DNA of 64,000 nt from assembly GCA_029531795.1 (NCBI GenBank), contig JAPEIS010000016.1, forward strand, positions 1,302,001 to 1,366,000. Direction: 5' to 3'. This document shows, piece by piece, positions 22,478-31,935 of this stretch. The position numbers and the translations under genes are program-made. Origin of the DNA: Sclerotinia nivalis. Taxonomy: Eukaryota; Ascomycota; Leotiomycetes; Helotiales; Sclerotiniaceae. Every line of letters begins with the position of its first letter. Positions within the stretch are counted from its first letter, which is position 1. The notes below the pieces were generated by a model. It searched no databases and was not told the origin of the DNA. It saw only the letters and a program-made list of their open reading frames with translations.

Positions 22478-23660
22478 ATGTTCTTAAAAGCTATCCTCAT
22501 TTCTTTGCTGATGGCTTTAGTCGATGCTCGGTACGTTTACCCTTTTTTTTAAGCTGTCGAATACAGACATGTACTAACCCTCCACCCCTAGTTTCGACCA
22601 AGAACAAGGAAACGGAGCAATCGCTGCCATCACTGCCCTGAGTGACTTCGGCACCTCAGGGGCCGCAGCAACCCTTGGAGGACAATCCATCCAATTCCTC
22701 CTCGCCGCCGCCAACCCCTGCGGAAAACTAACCCAAGCCGACGCCATCGTCGCCCAACTCGGCAACGATTCTCAAGTCATCTCCGCGGCCCGTGGTCTCG
22801 TAGCCGCCGAACAAAATTTCAACCCTTTCGTCGTTTCCGTCCCGAATATTTGTTCCGATCCTACATTACCTACTACAGCTGCTCTGCGAGGTGTAGTTCC
22901 TCTTATTGATCCGTCTGTTGTGGGAAGCGAAACGGAAAATACAAATAGTGCAACGAGTACCACGACGCCCTTTGCGGCTGATGGTCTTAGTGTTGCAGAT
23001 GTGATGGTTGCGCAGGGTTTCTCAAATTTTACAACTACGGATGCGGTGGGGAATAAGGTGACTCCATCTGGTTCATCGGCTGCGGTTGGAAGTGTATCGA
23101 CTTCGACTTCTACGCCTAATGCTGCTTCACGGGGTGTTTCTAGTGTGGCTGCTGTGGCTGCGGCTTCAAGTAAAATTGCTTGTGGAGGTACTACTCTCGT
23201 AACTATTACTATGGCTGCTACATCCACCGCCGCCGTAACCCCATCCATAGCCAGCTCCTCCGCAACCCCCTCCACAAACAGCACCACCACCGTCCAAACC
23301 TCCAGCATCTCCGGCCTCTCCTTCGGCCTGTGCGTCCCCACCATGAAATTCGAAGCCGGACTCAACGGCCGCAAAGACACAGAATTTACATTCCAAGCCA
23401 TCGATCCTCTGGTCAACAAAGGACAACAAGAAGCGCTTAATCCTAACATCATCACGAATCGTATCTGTGATCAGTTGACTAATGTGTGTAATGCGAATGA
23501 GGCGGCGAAGACGGCGTGTGCGCAGGCTAAGGCGATGATTAGTGCCGCCGGGACAAAGGATGTTAGTACGGCTGATGCGTGGAATACGGCGCTTGGGTTT
23601 GAGGGCGCCGATACAAATCCGGATGGGGCGCCTAAGGTGGGGCTTGTTGGTCACTCATGA
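22478..23660 (+). CDS. Secreted cell-wall-type protein with Ser/Thr-rich centre
   Basis: Exons 22478-22530 and 22592-23660 give 373 residues. Exon 1 supplies a signal peptide, MFLKAILISLLMALVDA, ending just before the intron. The mature protein opens with a Gly/Ala-rich segment including ITALSDFGTSG, continues NICSDPTLPTTAALRG and PLIDPSV, then about 120 residues of Ser/Thr/Ala-rich linker, likely O-glycosylated. The C-terminal part reads FGLCVPTMKFEAGLNGR and ICDQLTNVCNANEAAKTAC. This N- and C-terminal pattern occurs, as I recall, in conserved secreted proteins of ascomycetes and basidiomycetes without assigned function. No GPI signal or membrane helix is evident at the end. The coding region is GC-rich relative to its flanks. 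The promoter contains a 94-bp duplication. Confidence 0.82.
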
Positions 23661-24015
23661 GGAGTTTGTATGTGGGATGCATGTTGAGTGGGTATTGGAT
23701 TAAGGGTTTATGGTGAGAAAGGTGAGAGAAAGGAAAAAGGGTTGGGATTGAAAGAGGGGATTGATGAAATGAGAGAGGCCCCAAACAAGATAATCGGACA
23801 AGAGGCGTCATATTTTTCTTCTAAAGACCCTTGAGCAGTAACTTGGGCCAGAGCTAGCGCTCAAGGCGACTAATTTGATCTTTGGCCGCAATCCAGGCAT
23901 CTAAAACATCCCTATGTGTACATGCATGCCCCCCATAGTTAGGTCCTTCCTTTGGAGGATGAATATCATGGTTGTCCGTCCTGCCATCGTCGTTTCTCCT
24001 GCCATAGTTGTCCGT
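23661..24015. other. Intergenic between convergent genes
   Basis: 3' flanks of two convergent genes; nothing recognised. Confidence 0.4.
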
Positions 24016-24825
24016 CTAGGTTTTGAATTTGTTCCATGATTCTGTTTCCCATTCAAGTCCTTCCTTAATCGGTGTATTTTTTAGTGTATCATCAGAGGTA
24101 GCTCTTTTCCGTTCAAATGCTTCCTTAATCAGTGCATTGTTTCGTGTATCATCAAAGGTAGCTTGTACATCGACTCTCTGGACCGTCTTGCCCGTGGCGG
24201 GATGTTCGTTCGGATCGGGAATATCCACATAGATAATTGATGTCGGTTGTTTCCCTTCATCCTCTGGAAGACCGAATGCGTCAGCGATATCCTTTCCCAA
24301 CCATTTGCCCTGACTGAAGGCGGCCTCGCGGATTCTGACGATAGTATTGACCAATTCCACCATTTTTTTCACCGTATCAACTACGTCAGGATTGCTTGGG
24401 ATCTTCTGGTGGGCTTTAGTGACCACGCCCATAAGATTCTGAACCATCTGGATATATGGGATTGTTTTTCCATCTAACGTGCCTGGCACAGTGTCTGCGA
24501 TAATTCTAGCACTGATATTCCTGCAAAATTTAGCGTCGCAGAGTTGTCTTGCCGTGCCGTCAAGGTCTTTACCATTCAGCTGGATTTCACATTTTTGTTT
24601 TTCGCCATCAGTCATGCGGACCATGAATTCTGGGAAATTTAATTGCCCGCGTGGAAGTGATCCTCTGTTGGTCTCTTTCGTCGCATTTATCTGATTTTCC
24701 GTCGTCTTCGGAATCGGAAGGAGGGAAGTTTGATCCGGTCCATCTAGCTCCCAGGCAAGGTTGTAGACATAATAGAACCAAATCCTCTCATGTCCATGAC
24801 TACTCTTCATGATGGCTGCCGGCAT
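24016..24825 (-). CDS. Hypothetical protein, possibly secreted, start uncertain
   Basis: A 269-codon uninterrupted frame that I do not recognise. It begins MPAAIMKSSHGHERIWFYYVYNLAWEL and includes EIQLNGKDLDGTARQLCDA, a helical central part (IVRIREAAFSQGKWLGKDI), and two related C-terminal segments (FDDTRNNALIKEAFERK and SDDTLKNTPIKEGLEWE), which look like an internal duplication of about 30 residues. Immediately upstream in the same frame lies a hydrophobic stretch (ILFRIHWLALWLAFLTMP) preceded by a stop and no ATG. This would be a good signal peptide if an upstream exon supplied the start; a possible AAG acceptor sits just before it. As annotated, the protein lacks a signal. Function unknown. 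Confidence 0.55.
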   Translation of the reverse strand: MPAAIMKSSHGHERIWFYYVYNLAWELDGPDQTSLLPIPKTTENQINATKETNRGSLPRGQLNFPEFMVRMTDGEKQKCEIQLNGKDLDGTARQLCDAKFCRNISARIIADTVPGTLDGKTIPYIQMVQNLMGVVTKAHQKIPSNPDVVDTVKKMVELVNTIVRIREAAFSQGKWLGKDIADAFGLPEDEGKQPTSIIYVDIPDPNEHPATGKTVQRVDVQATFDDTRNNALIKEAFERKRATSDDTLKNTPIKEGLEWETESWNKFKT

Positions 24826-24979
24826 CGTCAGAAATGCTAGCCAGAGTGCCAGCCAGTGGATACGAAACAGGATTTTGACGGTGATGAGGAAGTCTTATTT
24901 GCAAGCAAGACGATGAATTTTTGAGAGGACGAGAGAGCAGCGATCTTTGAATATCTTACACTGAAACCTAGGTAGATGC

Positions 24980-25153
24980 TGCTGGAACGTTATGTGATCA
25001 ACCTCATAAAGGGAGCCGTAGAACTAGCGAGTTCCAGCCCTTTCTCCTTTCACACAAACAGCCCCCATGTCTCATAGTGTAGCTAACAAGAATAAATAAT
25101 ACACAATACTATAATAGTACTATGCAAATAGTATCACCGAAGTGATACCAACA
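24980..25153 (-). mobile_element. Solo LTR, 174 bp, same family as 4783-4951
   Basis: Read on the minus strand it begins TGTTGGTATCAC and ends TTCCAGCA. The first 60 bp match the 4783-4951 element closely (CGGTGATACTATT, CATAGTACTATTATAGTAT), and the end shares GAGGTTG.TCACAT. Flanks are GATGC (24975-24979) and GATGT (25154-25158), a 5-bp duplication with one C-to-T difference. It sits about 275 bp upstream of the next gene and may lie in its promoter. Confidence 0.8.
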
Positions 25154-25428
25154 GATGTTAAGAAAGATAATGTAAACAATCTCCACAAAGCTGTGCTGAA
25201 GGTCAAATTTCTTGATCAAGCTAGTGAAGCGAACATTGACTCACCGGTCCAGAAGGCTCCACTACTCTAGTACCAGATACCATTTGACTCTTTACCCGTC
25301 AGATGATTTCTTTTGCACCAAGAGCTGTTGCGTTGCTATTTTTTTTTTCTTTGCAGGAAGACAAGCAAGATTGCAAACTTGTAAAGATAATCTCACAAAC
25401 CTCCTAGGAGTGATTACCAATTACCACC

Positions 25429-26820
25429 ATGGCATCTAAGTTTCTGCTCAGCGCTAGCTTTTTAACTCAAGTCATTTCAGCGCAGGAGTACTCCTACGTC
25501 TATCTCCATAACACCGATTATATCGCCAACGCGAGTAACGTCGTCGAAGCATCATGGGCTGATTTGGCGGTAGCTTTTCAAACACCAAGCGAGACCAATT
25601 CCGCCGCTTACTCAGGGTTTGATTGGACCAAACCTTTTCCTGGCACACCACTGAAGGGATTTGGTGCTCATCTGCGCATCGTCAATGACACACCCTTCTC
25701 AAACACGACTGTATATAACCAGTCTACTGAGGTTACTGCCATTACATCTAGCATTCCGGACTTACTTATGGGTAGCGATGGTGTACCTTTGGACATGGAC
25801 TCGTCGTGGTACATTTGCCAGCACTACCTTGTTAGCACGTTACCTGATCCGACCCATCCAAATGACGAATCCTGTGGCTTCTTGCCGGAGCAATGCCAGG
25901 CAGATCTGAAGGCAGACCTGACGACGCCGTGGGGCAAGCTTGATCTCACGATCCCGTGCTCAGGTCTTGCACTTGATACAATTCCCAACAGCTGTGAGGA
26001 AAACCTTGGAATGATACACGCTGATGTTTTGGGTAAGTAATCTGATCTCGCTTCATACCTAACACTGAAAAATGCTAACTCCGCGACGTGCAGGTTGGGG
26101 CTCGAGAGACTTTGCCGATGCAGACACTGCCAAGCTCTTGACCGTGGACGAAGTCGGTCAGGAGTCTTGGATGATAGGGACCGGCTATGTCGATGCTGGG
26201 ATTGAGACTACCTACTATGCTGCCTCCAACCGTACATACCTCGTCGTCACTGTTTTTGGGTATAATACCAATATTAGCACAGCCAAGGTAGAAACTCCTG
26301 TGGCTGAGCTCGCATGTCTCCGTCCGTCATGGAAAGCATCAACAGTCTCAATGACGATCACTTCAGCGACGAACCCGTCAACGATGAGCTCCTCAAAGAC
26401 TAGCTCCACAACGTCGACAATGTCAGCGACTGCGACCAGTATCAAGTATTTTATATTTAGTTGGATAATTCTGTTTATAATATTACAATTGAAGATCAAA
26501 TCACGTCCAACCCTACCCTTCCTTGTTCATGGAACGACAGCCGAAGGAGTTTATGCCAACTTCCTAGGTCTTTGCCGGTATAGTTGCAATTTAATCATTG
26601 CCCGTCAGACGTATGCACCTGTACACAGTCGGCATCTGCGGCGCTGTTAACTCCAACTGTAATTGACAAAGCTCGATGTCCTTCTGCTGGCCTAAGTTCA
26701 GATGCAGATTATTCCGCCTACGTTTACCGATGCCAATTCGTATGTAGTCATGGATATCGTCCAACTGGTGCTTCTATTTATTGCCGAGTTTATTACCAAA
26801 ATGATAGGGTAGGTTCTTAA
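25429..26820 (+). CDS. Secreted Cys-rich protein with a frame break in its C-terminal domain
   Basis: Exons 25429-26032 and 26094 onward. The N-terminus MASKFLLSASFLTQVISAQ is a signal peptide. Residues 20-200 contain several N-glycosylation sites and the pattern SSWYICQHYL...CGFLPEQCQADL, which I have seen in secreted helotialean proteins. After LGWGSRDFADADT and a segment ending ELACLRPSW comes a Ser/Thr linker. Then a Cys-rich module starts (FLGLCRYSC) like those at the ends of fungal alpha-1,3-glucanase-type (GH71-like) proteins. At about 26585-26595 the frame is lost: the original frame runs to a stop at 26648-26650, while the rest of the module (FNHCPSDVCTCTQS, then YRCQFVCSHGYRP) continues in the next frame to 26820. 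A one-base deletion would explain this. The functional product may be truncated to about 385 residues, or the gene may be dead. Confidence 0.6.
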
Positions 26821-27543
26821 GGCCGATTTTCTGTGTAAAAATTCAGTATGCCAAATTTTTCAATGAATGATTAGATTCCACTAGACAATTGTTAATATGA
26901 CGTCCCGAACCCATCCATCGATGAATCTGAGCATAATGCATAAGTAGTACTTGAGTATATGATATCTTTTTTGATATTCCGAGCAGGTTACCAATACGAG
27001 TGTATACTCCATAGCTTACGGAACAGATACAAGGCTGCTTTTCTGGGTGGATCTGGACGACTTTTATTAGGTTGTGTAGCCGATGTAGAGACCTAATCCT
27101 CGATCCGTTGGCATGCATGTACCTGTCCTTTACGCGATAATTAGTATTTTCCGTATTTGAAATACGCCCCATTTTAGTGATACGTATCGAATTCTTGTAA
27201 TTATTACATTTGGAATGAAACCTAATTTACCCGAATAGGTTTAGATTATTTTCGAAACATACAGATTCTAGTATTCTGAACACCGTTAACATTGTTGCAT
27301 TTGGAATATGTGATATTGAGCTTTATACGCACTGCCGTTTATAGTATAGCCTTGATATAAGCCATTGTTGTGCTCGCTATTAGCCATTGTTGTGCTCGCA
27401 TACACTAATTGCAACACTGGCAGAACAACTCCATACAAGATTATAAAAGAGTGTCTACAACAACTTCATGAGAATTAGATCATCATCTACTCCTCTACTT
27501 CTTCTACTAATTGTACTCTCAATATTTCCAACTATCTTCCGCA
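26821..27543. other. Intergenic; short direct repeat at 27361-27400
   Basis: AT-rich. The sequence gccattgttgtgctcgc occurs twice, at about 27361 and 27383, 22 bp apart. No gene recognised. Confidence 0.4.
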
Positions 27544-29208
27544 ATGGATTCCGATTCCGGTTCCGTACAATCCCTAGGCGACTGGAGCTTCTATCTGCCT
27601 GATTACGATTCCAGTTCTTCGGTTTCACAACAGGATTGTCTAGACGCCTTACGAGGAGAAGCCATTCCCAAGAACTTTGCTAAAGATAACAATACTGCTC
27701 GTCGTAGGATCATTTCTTGCATGGTCCATGGATTACGCTATAACGAAGCATTTGCCGAGTCCGAGTCAATGAAAGAAATCTGCGATAAGAGTCGCAATAA
27801 AATTCTGGCCCGCGCCAGGAACGCGCGCTTGATCATGAGCAACAAGATTCCACTTATGACAGATGATAAAGAGAAGCCATACTGCTTCTGGCATCCACAG
27901 GTAGCGACCATTGACACATATCGTGAGCTGGTTCAGAAGTACCCTGACATGCGGTACCACGTTGGTCGAGCATGTGCAGTTGGCGGCTATGTCGACTTGT
28001 ACCGCGAACTCGATTTACTCCCGGATATCTCCATAGCTGAAGAAGCAAGAGATAATTTGGATGTTGTCGGTTTGAAGGAGATATTTGATCTCATCACGTG
28101 TCAGCCGAAATTGTACGCCGTCTTGAATGATTACACGCGGGAGTGTAATTGGGAAGATCCACGCGTAGCGACGGGTCTCAATGGCGACACAGCAGTACTT
28201 TCGTCATTGGATGTGACATTTGAATTTTGGGAGAGGTGGCCGAAAGAAGACTCTCATTATTTCGATATCACCGAAGATAATAGCATAGGTGAGTCCTCTT
28301 CTCCTCAGACCCATATACGTCCTCTGGCCCCTGAGCACGTCAGCCTGCTCTACAATCCTCTGCCAGTTAACCTCCCAACCACAAACAAGGATGCTCTTAT
28401 TCTTCATGCTGCTTACGAGGGCAATATTGATCGATACGCGCGTCTGAGACGTCCTGTTAATATCCACCACACAGAGGCTGATGCCGTGATGCGCGGTGCC
28501 TATCACCACACAGCCTTTGCACGCTGGCTCGTTGATCAACCACTCTCTTACTTCGATGTATTTGATAGAAAACACATCAGAGAGGCTATTATGGCTCGCT
28601 TCATCATGGTCAACGACTTAACGCGTCTAGGACAGCTCCCATTACCCTTTATGATTTGGTATCCTCTAATTCCACAACAGAAAACACTTCGAGAATTGAT
28701 GCGTCGAAAGCCCTACATACACATTCAGATCGCCATAACGTGTATAGTCGCAGATTATCGGTCTCTATGGGATGATCTTAAACCAGAACCGAATTCGCTG
28801 CTATATGAACAAGCGACGCGGGGCGGAAGAGATCGAAACTATTATGTCGAAGATCTAGAGCGCCGGGCAGCCGAGAAGGATATCGATCTGTGTGGACCAT
28901 ACATGGCCTTGCGTATGGAGGATCTCTCCGTGTGCTTAGATATTATCAAGGAGCCGACTTCTATATACTTGAAATCGTCTATTTCGATTGATTACCATGT
29001 CCTGGGATTTGGATATTATGACGGTATCTACCCTGGCGGCACATACGTGGATCTGGCGACTTGGGAGTTGAGCATCGCAGTAAGCGATGATATTAGAGAA
29101 AAGGCGAGGGTTGAGAATGTCGATGGTTGCTTGCATCAAAATTGGGGGTGGCCCTATTCAGTCTGGGATGTTCGGCCAGATGATGATCCACTTCCCAAGC
29201 CAAAATAA
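27544..29208 (+). CDS. Hypothetical protein, 554 residues
   Basis: One uninterrupted frame. The first ATG, at 27544, gives MDSDSGSVQSLGDWSF; an acidic, serine-rich N-terminus precedes a mixed alpha-helical body. Two segments recall ankyrin-like helices: YHVGRACAVGGYVDLYREL at about residue 140 and LILHAAYEGNIDRYARLRR at about residue 286. Ankyrin consensus is weak, so this is only a structural suggestion. There is no signal peptide or membrane helix, and no catalytic motif that I recognise. Base composition is more GC-balanced than the surrounding AT-rich DNA, as expected for a real gene. It stands alone between a secreted-protein gene and a long repeat-rich gap. Probably a lineage-restricted fungal protein. 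Confidence 0.7.
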   Translation: MDSDSGSVQSLGDWSFYLPDYDSSSSVSQQDCLDALRGEAIPKNFAKDNNTARRRIISCMVHGLRYNEAFAESESMKEICDKSRNKILARARNARLIMSNKIPLMTDDKEKPYCFWHPQVATIDTYRELVQKYPDMRYHVGRACAVGGYVDLYRELDLLPDISIAEEARDNLDVVGLKEIFDLITCQPKLYAVLNDYTRECNWEDPRVATGLNGDTAVLSSLDVTFEFWERWPKEDSHYFDITEDNSIGESSSPQTHIRPLAPEHVSLLYNPLPVNLPTTNKDALILHAAYEGNIDRYARLRRPVNIHHTEADAVMRGAYHHTAFARWLVDQPLSYFDVFDRKHIREAIMARFIMVNDLTRLGQLPLPFMIWYPLIPQQKTLRELMRRKPYIHIQIAITCIVADYRSLWDDLKPEPNSLLYEQATRGGRDRNYYVEDLERRAAEKDIDLCGPYMALRMEDLSVCLDIIKEPTSIYLKSSISIDYHVLGFGYYDGIYPGGTYVDLATWELSIAVSDDIREKARVENVDGCLHQNWGWPYSVWDVRPDDDPLPKPK

Positions 29209-29440
29209 TATTCACATAACTCACAAGGAAACGCTTTTTTACATCAGAAATTCTTTTTATTGTCGGCTGGCCGACACCAAAACCTTGCTGTACGCCACGC
29301 TACCTGGTGTAGGTCAGAAAAAGAGAGAAACTTGCTTAAATGAGTCGCGATCTGAGCGATCTTATTGATCATTAATATTTTCTCTTAACAGTACAGCAAT
29401 GCTTTCATACTTTAGGCAGTTCCGACTTGGAACTTTTTTT

Positions 29441-29728
29441 CAACTCGACTCATTCAACTCTACTCATTCAATTCAACTCATTCAACTCAACTCAACTCAT
29501 TCAACTCAACTCATTCAACTCAACTCAACTCAACTCATTCAACTCATTCAACTCAGGTCAACTCATTCAATAGTAATAGTAATAGTAATAGTAATAGTAA
29601 TAGTAATAGTAATAGTAATAGTAATAGTAATAGTAATAGTAATAGTAATAGTAATAGTAATAGTAATAGTAATAGTAATAGTAATAGTAATAGTAATAGT
29701 AATAGTTGTAATAGTAATAGTAATAGTT
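29441..29728. repeat. CAACT/CATTCAACT minisatellite followed by (TAATAG)n satellite
   Basis: 29441-29565 is an irregular array of caact and cattcaact units. From 29571 to 29728 runs a nearly pure hexanucleotide array of about 26 units (tagtaa), interrupted once near 29706. Open frames across it (VIVIVI...) are artefacts. Confidence 0.95.
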
Positions 29729-30457
29729 AGAGTCACATATAGCAAAGAATCAATCAGTCTCTTTTCATAGCCAAACTTTTCATTAATCTATAATCTATAA
29801 GAAAACCATTCCTTTTGAATTCAATCTATAGCGATATCGTTACAATAGTGATTCGTTACTCTTTGTTATATAAATAAATAAAGAATTCCAAAGCTTTCCA
29901 AATTAATCAATGATATTCCAAGAGGATATTCCAAACTAGTAGCTTTCTTTGTATATACGCTAGCATTCCGTATATAGATCGCTACCTTGTAAATCGCCGA
30001 TTTCCATATGATATGTGTATGTAACCGTAACAGACCGTAACAATAATAATAATAATTCTTTTATATATTTTATTATCACTTATCAAAATAATTATATATT
30101 CAATATCTATATAATTTTACCAGTCAGTCTATAATCACCAGTATATCATATCCCATAATCTACAATACTAACCGTGCCAAACAATCAAATTATTTTATTC
30201 CAAATCTGAATATTTTCCTTCTTAAATACATCCATCCCTCGCTTACCCCCCTTTATCTCCATTTCTATCCCAGCAAATCGTATAACACTCTGTAAACGAT
30301 CAAGTGCGCAAGTAAGAGTATATACAACCCCCTCCCTTATTATATATCGTGATTCAGGATCAGGATACTAAATATCAAATATCTGATTGTTAATGAAATA
30401 TCTATATACATTTCACCGCTCCCGCCCCCGCTTTCACCCCGCTTACCCTCCCACAAT
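29729..30457. other. AT-rich intergenic DNA
   Basis: No gene. Contains pyrimidine-rich runs toward 30420-30450. Confidence 0.4.
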
Positions 30458-30462
30458 ATTTC

Positions 30463-30669
30463 TGTTGGTATCAGATGGTAAGGTTCAAAGTGTAAAGTAC
30501 TTTAGTCTATTTGATAAAACTTGATTCTTGATTGTCACTATTCTATATTGAAAGAACGAGCTCCTTAAATACATATTGAAGGAGCTCGTACGGCCCCTTA
30601 TGATCACATGATCTAATACGATCATATGATTTAACTACGGTTCATGATCATATGACCGTGATCCCGACA
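30463..30669 (+). mobile_element. Solo LTR, 207 bp, exact 5-bp duplication
   Basis: Begins TGTTGGTATCA and ends GATCCCGACA; flanked by ATTTC at 30458-30462 and 30670-30674. It shares the TGTTGGTATCA opening with the 24980-25153 element but differs inside. An 11-bp perfect hairpin (acgagctcctt / aaggagctcgt, 30556-30566 with 30579-30589) lies in its middle, followed by several overlapping atgatcatatga-like palindromes. Confidence 0.85.
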
Positions 30670-30674
30670 ATTTC

Positions 30675-31411
30675 TAAATAAACTACTCCTCCTTCATCGT
30701 CTATATATTCCATTATACATACAGTATTTGCCCGAAATAACTACTTAGCTTCTACTTTATTCTAATCTCTCCACCTCAACTCCTCAATCTCTCCCATCCA
30801 TCTCTCATTCCAATTCCCAATCCCAGCACCGCAATAACTACTTCCTAATCACTATCTATCCATCTACATCTCTCCAAAACCCCATCCATCCATATCATCC
30901 CAAAAACCCATCCATCCATCAAACCCCATACACATCTCCCCAAACCCCCCAACCCGTCAAACCCATCAAAAACCAATTAAACCCATCCACATCCCCCCAA
31001 ACCCTATCCAATCTATTTTTATCTTCTATACCATCGAGAAAGAGAAAGAGAAAGAGAAAGAGAAAGAGAAAGAGAAAGAAAAACTTCTAAAAAACTACAA
31101 AGACCTATTATATCAAAAATATATTATAAAGAATCTAATAGTCTAATAGTCGAGAAATGAAAAAAGATAGAATTATAGAAGTATTTTGTCTTATTTGTTT
31201 CTTAAAAAGATTGAATGATTAAGATTGGTATTTAGGTAAAAGAAAGATAGGTATAATATTCGTTATGGGGAAGGTTTTCGCAAAGAGGGGTTGTGATTTG
31301 TGGAGTAGATGGTGGATGCTAGATGTTAGATACTAGATACTAGATGGTGATATCATATTAGTAATTTTAGTATTGTATTGTGAGCTACGGGTATCACAAC
31401 AGCAAGTTCAA
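30675..31411. other. Intergenic with (GAGAAA)n microsatellite
   Basis: Rich in catccatc and ccatc units at 30780-30990 and a (GAGAAA)7 microsatellite at 31036-31080. No gene recognised. Confidence 0.6.
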
Positions 31412-31416
31412 CGCAT

Positions 31417-31610
31417 TGTTACGATCCTTGAATACGGAATGTAGGCTAGCCGAAAGCGGGCCGCTACAATATCAAAGGAATTCTCATACTAGATCGAAGA
31501 ATTCGAATCTATATAGACAGGAACCTTGAATGGGACTAGAAAGAAACTTTCTATACCTTTTCCTACCCTTATAGCTATAGCCGATTCTTTGCATATGTGA
31601 TTCTCCTACA
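31417..31610 (+). mobile_element. Solo LTR-like element, 194 bp, exact 5-bp duplication
   Basis: Starts TGTTACGATCC and ends TTCTCCTACA, with CGCAT at 31412-31416 and again at 31611-31615. The TG...CA ends and 5-bp duplication fit a solo LTR; terminal inversion is short (TGT/ACA). Opening TGT(T/A)ACGATCC is common among Gypsy LTRs, which makes that class likely but not shown. Confidence 0.7.
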
Positions 31611-31935
31611 CGCATCTATAATACACAACACAACACAACAAAAGACGTAAATCGAAGTAAATTATAATATATCATTGAATCTTTCTCTATACCATTCCAT
31701 CCAATCCAGCCACCACATTGAGCAATATCAATGATACCGCGAACCCAATCCCAGCCGCAGCTTCAGCCAGCAGCATCATAATTTCCCTTTCCTCCCCTCC
31801 TTTCCCTCCCCCATCTGTCTATCGAATATAGAGATACCGAAATACGACAATCATTAAACAACATAGTAGATATGATACACATAATCATATAAATAAAACA
31901 AACCCAAACGCCATCTTCCCTTTACCATGCGATTT

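Noticed and set aside
22772..23654. Long minus-strand frames across the secreted protein gene
   Set aside because: GC-rich shadows of the plus-strand gene, which has a signal peptide, an intron and conserved blocks.
29399..29770. 123-codon VIVIVI frame
   Set aside because: Translation of the TAATAG satellite.
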